Assembly: GCA_003024985.2 (NCBI GenBank)
Contig: PXIH01S0017888.1
Origin: Euperipatoides rowelli
Lineage: Eukaryota; Onychophora; Udeonychophora; Euonychophora; Peripatopsidae
Length of the DNA: 14,715 nt
Direction: 5' to 3' (one strand)
Of this stretch, positions 8,227 to 14,715 are shown one piece after another. The notes below the pieces were generated by a model that saw only the letters and a list, made by a program, of their open reading frames with translations, searched no databases and was not told the origin of the DNA. The first letter of the stretch is position 1; every line of letters starts with the position of its first letter. A program made the translations under genes and the position numbers.

Positions 8227-8625
8227 AATCACGAGGACCTTGAGACCACCACATGCACATTAGAAATTAGAAAAAGACCAATAACAATCAAGCTAATGAA
8301 GCAAGAACAAGAAAAGGACGATTACTGCAATAATTTAATAAATAAAATAAAAGGGAATATAAATAATGAAAACTTTATCCTCGATAAAAACTAAGTACTC
8401 ATGAATTTAATGCAATTAGGGAAATCAAATCCTCAGCTTACAAGACAAAAGTCCCAGCATCCCTCATACTGGATGTCTTGTATTTTTATCACGATAGCAT
8501 TGTTATTTATTTATTTATTGTTGGGGGGACACTTTTCCTTAGACAAAACACTATACAAAATAAAAAAAAAACTTTACTTTGAAAACAATTTTTACAGAAA
8601 TAAGAGAATACATAATGAGCTGTGA
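8227..8625 (+). pseudogene. RNase H-integrase link and integrase zinc domain
   Basis: After a TGA (8224-8226) the linker holds KLMKQEQEKDDYCNNLI and a region typical of the loop between RNase H and integrase, with a TAA at 8392-8394. KVPASLILDVLYFYHDS (another frame, about 8448-8498) matches the VP..L...vL...HD block and supplies the first His of the HHCC zinc finger. GGHFSLDKTLYKI (about 8524-8562, frame shifted again) supplies the second His. A TTAT microsatellite (8501-8518) lies between them. The zinc domain normally helps integrase multimerise and bind cDNA ends. Confidence 0.7.
8501..8518 (+). repeat. Tetranucleotide TTAT repeat in integrase zinc domain
   Basis: About four TTAT units sit between the two His codons of the HHCC finger. 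They add residues to a spacing that is normally shorter, and they coincide with the point where homology changes frame. Confidence 0.6.
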
Positions 8626-9091
8626 AAAATGTCAGCGTAGGAACAGAAGCCGTGTAAAAGCCCCTATACAAGCTGTCGAGCCTCCTTCCACCTGCATGTC
8701 AAAGGTCAGCATCGATATTTTTGGTCCATTCTAAACTACACAAAGAAGAAATAAATACATAAACACATATACTGACGATTTCTCCTGAATGACCTTTTCC
8801 AGCCAACTGCCAAGCCAACAAGCACACATAATCACAAAAGACTATATGGAAACCATATACACGTGATATGGTGGCTCAAAATGCATACTATCAGACCGGG
8901 GACCACAACTAGTAGGGCACATCATGTCTATCCTCTGTGAAAAGCTAGGAATAGAGAGATTGACCACAAATAGTTATTGGCCATGCTCTAATGTCATATC
9001 AGAAAGAATAAATGGCAAATTACTCAACTTGATATATCACATTATTGCAACAAAAACTTCACAGACTGGGACACCATGCTCCCATATTTAA
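8588..9091 (+). pseudogene. Integrase zinc-finger Cys pair and catalytic core
   Basis: Reads IFTEIREYIMSCEKCQRRN, giving the CxxC of the HHCC finger (8621 and 8630), then SIDIFGPF with the first catalytic Asp (8714-8716). LSDRGPQL holds the second Asp (8894-8896) and SERINGKL the catalytic Glu (9002-9004). The second Asp and Glu are separated by 35 residues, matching the retroviral D,D(35)E core. Three stops interrupt the frame (8732-8734 TAA, 8786-8788 TGA, 8864-8866 TGA), and a TAA at 9089-9091 ends it. All three catalytic acidic residues survive, but the protein cannot be made whole. Integrase acts in the nucleus, joining element cDNA to host DNA. Confidence 0.9.
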
Positions 9092-9447
9092 TGCAAGTCA
9101 TAAACAACACTGTACATAGAGTAGCACAAAACAAGTACCATTCTACATATTCCACATCTTTTATCAGTACCATGTATTGTCTGAGTTTAATCTCGATGAA
9201 AACGAAGACAATTTAGAAAGAATAGACCTAGTAGACAGCAGACACCATTATGGAGAAGCTGGAGACTGCAAAGTCGGAAGTTTTCTCTAATCTACAAAGT
9301 GCCTCAATCAGTAATGCCAGAAACAAAGATAGAGGGCGCAGACTGCGAAAGTTCAACATTGGTGAATCTGTCTTGGCCTTGGACGTCCCCAGTTACGCAG
9401 GTCCTAACCGGAAGTTGAACCCAAGGACACAGGACCATTCACCATGA
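9092..9447 (+). pseudogene. Integrase core end and C-terminal part
   Basis: A neighbouring frame (about 9073-9180) gives LPYLMQVINNTVHRVAQNK, matching the L......yN...h..tg..Pf block after the catalytic Glu. Text from 9250 (ARNKDRGRRLRKFNIGESVLA, then GPNRKLNP) matches the f..Gd.Vl.......g..KL.P stretch that leads into the GPY/F module. Positions 9180-9250 are shifted among frames and no motif is certain there. The segment overlaps the next frame at the KLNP/GPF boundary near 9423. Confidence 0.75.
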
Positions 9448-9707
9448 TAAAAAGAACTGGACTAGCAAATTACCATATTCAATACATAAATCACCCAGAC
9501 ACAATAAAGAAAGTGCATGTTGATAAATTAAAAACATATGTTCACTGGAGTTACCTTAAGAATGAAGAAATGAGTAGTACTACTCAAGCCATTACAAATA
9601 ATAATCCAACAGAAAATAAACCCTACATCACCTTTCCAACTGAAGAAGTTGATGCAGATGATGATAATCCCGACCCAGACAACACAGATGCAAATAATAC
9701 AGTATGA
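9423..9707 (+). pseudogene. GPY/F module and acidic C-terminal tail
   Basis: Starting in this frame before the ATG at 9444, KDTGPFTMIKRTG supplies the GPF of the GPY/F module, a feature of one large group of Ty3/gypsy integrases, followed by NYHIQYINHPDTIKKVHVDKLKTY, ending in the VHVDKLK block typical of the module. The remaining tail is polar and then acidic (DADDDNPDPDNTDANN) up to TGA at 9705-9707. No chromodomain is visible. The frameshift near 9423 separates KLNP from GPF; otherwise this is a well preserved module. Confidence 0.85.
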
Positions 9708-11171
9708 GGATTACTTATTATCTCTTACAAAACCCAGGAATGATACCAACGCCATCTGACGAGATAGCGGAAATTGAAAATACCAAACACAATTTATTAC
9801 GATATATAGATAACTTGGAAAAAAATAGTCAGAACCGGTCAGCCTAATGAAACAGAAGACCCCAAAGTTACTCATGAGTACTACTTATGAAAACGAAGCT
9901 TAAGTAAATAAAGAAATGAAAATTACCTACTGTAGGTAAATCAAAATAAAAAAAAAATTTAACCCCAAATGGCCATATAATATCCGAGTTACATGTAACA
10001 ATAAAAAAAAATGATGAACCATTAAATAATCTAAATAAATAAAATTTAATAAATAAAAGCACAAACACAACAAATTTAAAGAAAATTTTTTATAAATAAA
10101 TTGATATATCCAAATAAAGTATAACAAATAATAAAATATAAATTCAAATATAAAATAAACATCTTTAAAAAAAAAAAATGACTGTCCTTGAACAGACAAA
10201 AATCTCTATGGACGTGTGAGCAGTCAGGGATCGTCCTGATATTTCTTTACAGTCAAACTTGTAGGAATGGCAACGGTAGGGCGTAACAATTTGTGGGACT
10301 GACAGGCTTGTTGGCACACCCCCTGCTGCTTGGAAGCCCGGTAAAGCATATGACAATCACCAAAGTCAATTAACAAGGGAAGCCAGGGGATTTCTAGGGT
10401 CGGCTCCTATATCTGCTCCGGAAAATTAGATTCTAAAACTTAATGAAATATGCTTGGGTGATCCGATGTGCCTCTTGTTCCTTGTAGAACAGCTCGCCTT
10501 GTATCAGGTACTTCTGTACCAGCGACCAATATAATTATTTAGATCCTGATATTTCAGTTTCAGGGTGAAATTTCGTAGGGTAGGGGGTGGAACATCCTGA
10601 CCTTAACACCATCTTGACCCTTTAATTCAAGCTGAGCAGCATCCATAATATCAAAATTTTAAGAAAAAATGTTTGCTGAGCAACAAAGCTGGTGCTTGAT
10701 AAAACAACCCGGTAACGAAGCACACAGCGTTGGAAAAGAGCCTTGTAGTTTACTACTTTCTTAGTAGATAAACTCCAAAATAAAAACTTTGTGTTTCATT
10801 CCTAATTAATCAAAAAAAAAAAAAAAAGAGAGCTCTCCCCAACTTTCACTGCATATACAAAAAAAAAAAAGGTTTTTGATATTATGGAAATATTATTATT
10901 TGAAAATATACAAGAAAAGTAACATGACAAACAAAGTGTTGATACACACAATTTTGGTTATGTTGATGCAAAGAGGATCAATCATGAGTGAGAGAGTCAA
11001 AAGAAATTAAAATAACCATTAAGATATCACTATTAAAATGGACAATAAGGACAATTAAAAATTACTATTAATTAGACAATTGTTTGTTGAAGTAGTTTGT
11101 TTGCTAAATAAATTAGTTTTTTTTTTTAAATTTGTCACAAACTAATTTGGCTCACCCTAAGGTTGGAGTTA
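9708..11171 (+). other. Non-coding 3' region before the 3' LTR
   Basis: After the pol tail there is no convincing gene. A short run of homology-like text (EDYLLSLTKP, frame interrupted) extends to about 9760 and may be the end of the polyprotein or an unrelated remnant. A candidate polyadenylation hexamer AATAAA is at 9907-9912, and an imperfect palindrome TTACCTACTGTAGGTAA is at 9923-9939. 9940-10180 is very AT-rich. 10185-10800 is clearly more GC-rich, with a hairpin (10747-10774), AATAAA (10779-10784) and A15 (10812-10826) at its end. A purine-rich tract directly before the 3' LTR is weak (AAGGTTGGAG near 11160). No env-like protein is seen. Confidence 0.6.
10747..10774. repeat. Hairpin near end of GC-richer island
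   Basis: AGTTTACTACT, loop TTCTT, AGTAGATAAACT, pairing with a single bulged base. It is followed by AATAAA and a later A15 tract, the order expected near the 3' end of a polyadenylated RNA copy. The match could be chance in AT-rich DNA. Confidence 0.45.
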
Positions 11172-13331
11172 TGTCATTTGTCACCTAACACAGTGACAAA
11201 TTAAAAAACAAATCATCCTGATTTATTCCATAATTTTTATTACAATTTATTTGACAAGCAAGCAACTATCATAATTTGTTGTAGGCTGGAAATGTTGAAT
11301 AAGCTCATGTATGCAATTTGTTTATTTAGAACTTGTCTATATCCTAGACAGAGATTGGGAGTTAGATTATCTTTTTCAAAATTATATAATGTATGTAATT
11401 CTCAATTTTGTGTGCATTTTATTTGTTTCTATCTTCTCTTCCTCCATCTTGACCTTCTGAGTATTGCCAGCTTTATAGCCTTCTGGATGCCTGCCCAGAA
11501 AAAAAAGGACAAGAGATTTAGAAATGGACAATAATTATGGACAATATTGAATCTACAAAACTTAACGAAATATCTGCCAACTTTATCTTTGATTATCAAA
11601 CTTTACAACTCAGCCTCTGATATTTATTTCATTGCTAGGAAAAGCTTACTATTTTTCTCACTTGGTGGAGCTCCTGTATTTGTGAAGTCACTTGAATTTG
11701 CATTACTAGCAGATGACAGGCTATAGTAACCTATCAGATTAAATTCAATCCTTAGCAAAAATGCTCCTAACAACCTACCAGTACAAAAGGGACTGCAGAG
11801 TGACTTTTTTAAAAAAAAAAAGCAGCAGACAAATTTTCAGAGAGTGACTAGGTAACTTTCTCCAAATAAATGCTGGAGATGTTGCCGACTCTCGATCGGA
11901 AGAGGCCCACTTTCCAATAGTTCGGAGATGTGGACACATTCCCCTTCCTAATTACTAATCACTCGTTTTTATAATTTCACCGTAGATCAACTATCGAGTT
12001 AACATCTTACCGGCAGATATTTTCTCTCCTCTCCAGTAAGCTATTAGCGATGAAATAACCTATAACGCTCACTTCAAGAAGTTGGCAAAGAAGTACTAAT
12101 TTCTTAAAACTCACTTGAACTAATATTTTATGAACATTACCTACCCATGAACAATTCTCCAGTCCATCCCTTTATAGACAATCCAATTTTATGTACAATT
12201 ACCCCCTTTTCCCTTGTCCTCTCAACCCCAGTTGGCTATACTCTACTCGCCCTTATCTATCCCTCTAATTTTTATAATGTGAATTTTATTAAATTATAAC
12301 TGTATTCAAAAAGGGAATCATGCTGTAAGAATAACAAGGGAAACGATCTATTTGTTAAAGTCTTTAAAGAAATAATGTGAGCAATTGCTAAACTGTAACT
12401 TGTTTGTGTGTGTCGAAGCTAAAATACTGAAATGGCATATCTAACCAACTTTTTCTTTCAGCTGTCCTTCTTAGTGATCATGAGACAGGGGTGGAACCTG
12501 CCCTTCTCTATCAAGGCAGGGATAATAAAGAGTTAGTCACCATTTTCCTCTTGCTCCCTCGTCGGCTGAATCGGATTAGAATTTTGTTGGGGTCCTTTCT
12601 TTTGTTAAATTGTGCTAGTTAATTTAGCTACTGTAGGAGAATTGACCAGCAATTAGCACAATTTAATTTCTTTTCGATAAATCCTATATCTTTGGGGTAG
12701 CCACTGCCTATATGAGCCTGCATGTGGATGTGTTGAAATTAATAATTTCTAATTAGGGCATTTACATGTAAGTGTAGGTAGAGACTAGTGATGGCGATCT
12801 AGTATTTATCTGGTGATTTTTCCCAGGAATATATCTTTCTGATCTGTAGCAGTCGACGTGTGGGATCTTGCGTGTGCTTTTGCGTGAAGTCCGCCATACT
12901 GAGGTTGTGGAAATACTAAAGATATTTCCTAGTTAGGATTATATTTGTGGCTTGATATATAGAGGAGCACTGCTATGGCTTGAGTGCTATTGTAAGCTGC
13001 AAATATAACCATATTCCGAGACCTAGTTACTACATTTCATGTAAATAAGAAGAATGTCTGCACATTAGAAATAATGAAAGGACATTGTTTTGTAACTCAT
13101 GAAAATTAGGAACAGGGCTCCCCATTCTAGCAGGTATTTTCTATATTTGTTATGGTCACCTCTACTCCCACGCTGTTGCTAAATAGTGTCAGCTTCGGAG
13201 TCACGTGATCGTACAAATAGCTGAATATATCATACTAGGATGTAAACTTATTGTACTTAAACTGGATAATCCTCCTCGAGATAGAATAGAGCTAATAGGG
13301 GGAGGGAAGCTCTATGAGGGGGGTTATTACA
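11172..13331 (+). repeat. 3' long terminal repeat
   Basis: Second copy of the 5' LTR, same orientation, ending TTATTACA. Sequence agrees over its length apart from scattered substitutions and indels: 23 bases present in the 5' LTR (1886-1908) are absent here near the start, and 46 bases (11787-11832) and 23 bases (11446-11468) occur here but not in the 5' LTR. The start is therefore uncertain (TGT at 11172, or TGTCAC at 11179, which both copies share). Being much more CpG-rich than the 5' copy at several matched sites, it may be closer to the original sequence. It also carries the AATAAA (12524-12529) and the splice-acceptor-like tract (12448-12461). Confidence 0.85.
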
Positions 13332-13335
13332 GAGA
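13332..13335. repeat. Right target-site duplication of LTR retrotransposon
   Basis: GAGA directly after the CA end of the 3' LTR, matching 1879-1882. Without the retrotransposon the sequence would read on from GGTACACAGAGA into TATTCAG. Confidence 0.6.
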
Positions 13336-13726
13336 TATTCAGTGCATTACAAATCAGTCATTTTCTCTTGCAGTAAAATGTGTTATTTGCATTTGATTTA
13401 TCAATAGGTCCGTTGTCCATAATAATGAATCATTGTACAGTTCTGATGTATTTAGAATATTTGATATTAGATTTGAAATGTTTAAATGAACAATGTGTTT
13501 AAGATTGTATAAGATGAAAATGGACATAATAGTTTATGTGCATATAATTAATACAATACAATTATGAGTTTTTTGACAAGATTGATTATTTGATTCTGTT
13601 TGACCTCCGACAATAAACACATACTGTTGGCTGCACAAAGTCTAAATTTCAAAATATGCACATGAGATGGTACATACATTTTTAGAAGTTGATTTAAGAG
13701 GTACATTCCAAAGTTTTAGAACACTG
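13336..13726 (+). mobile_element. hAT-like DNA transposon, right part
   Basis: The right end of the hAT-like element interrupted at 1882. It finishes GTTTTAGAACACTG, the imperfect inverted partner of the left terminus, and is followed at once by the GTTTAAAG duplication. The inside is AT-rich and non-coding. No transposase or zinc-finger domain is seen. Confidence 0.7.
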
Positions 13727-13734
13727 GTTTAAAG
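13727..13734. repeat. Right target-site duplication of hAT-like element
   Basis: GTTTAAAG, identical to 1823-1830, directly after the terminal CTG. Confidence 0.75.
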
Positions 13735-14715
13735 GATAACCTGCAAACATCAAATGATGTAATGAAAAGAGAGAACTATTTTTTAAAGAAAATTTATAAA
13801 TGCTGGATAGTCTGTTTTTTATGACCTACTGTAGATTAAAATGTTAGCAAATGATTGAAATGTTAAGAAAAGAAAGCAAACACATCATAGGATCAATCCA
13901 TTCAGAAATACATTACGAAAAACTTTTAGAAGTTAATCTCAAATGAGATGAATATTTTATTTAAAGAATTATTAACCCTTTCCACTCATTTGTAAATTAT
14001 TAAGTTAAAGTTATCCTATAGGCTATCTTATAGTATTTTGTTTACAAATAGTTTAATCAATTTGTCAATTTAACCTCATACAGTAAAGGGTTAAAATTTG
14101 TTTAACTTATAAACAATAAGAGGTTAAACCTTATTCGTTGTTGCTTTGACCTTATAGTCAAAAAAGGGTTAATTTTGGTTAAGTTGTCATTTTGATATTA
14201 TATGTAGGCTAATAAAGGGTTAAATTAATAATTTCTACCAGTTTACAGAACTATTTAAATTTGGGGTATAGTAATAAATTTTAAGAATAGCTAGTAATAT
14301 TAGTCTTCTGAATATATGTTTTAATCCAGATTATTGAACATTTATTTTAGACTGAATGATAATTTTAATCTTTTATACTTATGAATTTTGAATCACTCTC
14401 TTTAAGAGAATATTAATTATATTAGAATAATTAATTATTTGCTGTTTTATTTTATTTGCGATATTAGTTATAATGTTATGCATTTTGATTACGGTAGAAA
14501 ATCTTACTAAGAAAAGATTTGTTTGGTGTGTTTATCTTATGTTCATAATTCCTTTTTTTTTTTAAATGATCATAACTAATTCCATGTTTATCATACAAAA
14601 GTGTGTTAGGGCTTGTTTTAAAGGTAATAAGATGTACTTTAATATTATAGTAATCTTTTTATAATATTAATATATTTTAATAGTGAAATCTTTAATTAAA
14701 ACTGCATGTTTGTTT
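13735..14715. other. AT-rich flank, no gene seen
   Basis: High in A and T with no long open frame. It holds a possible TTAA-flanked MITE (13972-14094) and three spaced AAAGGGTTAA motifs. Nothing else is supported. Confidence 0.6.
13972..14094. mobile_element. Possible piggyBac-like MITE
   Basis: TTAA at 13972-13975 is followed by CCCTTTCCACTC, the same start as the MITE at 4240. A matching AAAGGG before TTAA occurs at 14085-14094, giving 115 bp. Further AAAGGGTTAA motifs at 14164-14173 and 14214-14223 offer other right ends. Beyond CCCTTT the two ends do not match well, so the right boundary is uncertain. Confidence 0.4.

Noticed and set aside
6930-9707. Programmed frameshifting as the cause of the frame changes in pol
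   Set aside because: There are many shifts in different directions plus in-frame stops inside conserved domains. This is decay, not one recoding site.
9868-10199. Minus-strand Phe/Tyr/Leu-rich frames as membrane proteins or an env
   Set aside because: They come from A-rich plus-strand runs. There is no signal peptide, glycosylation pattern or fusion motif, and they end in poly-T-coded Phe runs.
10177-10830. SINE
   Set aside because: The A15 tail and hairpin fit, but I found no RNA polymerase III A or B box and no flanking duplication.
1-14715. CRISPR arrays, bacterial operons, rRNA or tRNA genes
   Set aside because: No regularly spaced short repeats, no ribosome-binding sites with genes in series, and no cloverleaf-like sequences were seen.

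Overview
The window looks like a stretch of AT-rich, repeat-dense metazoan nuclear DNA, probably invertebrate, although I cannot name the species. No host protein-coding gene, rRNA or tRNA is recognisable. What can be read is a stack of transposable elements.

Region by region: (1) 1-1822 is AT-rich flank with a poly-A/poly-C tract and, at about 1470-1542, a piece that looks like a hAT transposon terminus. (2) A non-autonomous hAT-like DNA transposon starts at 1831 and ends at 13726. It is bracketed by a perfect 8-bp target-site duplication, GTTTAAAG (1823-1830 and 13727-13734). (3) Only 52 bp inside its left end, this element is interrupted by a Ty3/gypsy-type LTR retrotransposon of about 11.4 kb (1883-13331), which has its own 4-bp duplication, GAGA. 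Its LTRs are unusually long, about 2.15 kb (1883-4035 and 11172-13331). (4) The leader (4036-4640) carries a 227-bp piggyBac-like MITE flanked by TTAA. (5) 4641-9707 holds gag, protease, reverse transcriptase, RNase H, integrase and a GPY/F tail in the canonical Ty3/gypsy order. The coding region is broken by many frameshifts and stops in all three + frames, so this copy is a fossil. (6) 9708-11171 is non-coding 3' sequence with a more GC-rich island (about 10185-10800) whose origin is unclear. (7) 13727-14715 is AT-rich flank with a second possible TTAA-flanked MITE.

The genes once formed one replication machine: Gag coat and nucleocapsid, protease to cut the polyprotein, RT/RNase H to copy the RNA, and integrase to insert the cDNA. 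The order of events is hAT insertion first, then the retrotransposon into it; the MITE entered the retrotransposon later or was carried by it. The LTRs differ by several percent by eye, with many differences at CpG positions, which suggests an old insertion in a genome that methylates DNA.

I do not see a new enzymatic or defence system. The points of most interest are the cleanly bounded nested insertion, a perfect 15-bp-arm palindrome at a deletion in the RNase H region, in-place repeat expansions inside catalytic domains, and the apparent CpG-decay asymmetry between the LTRs.
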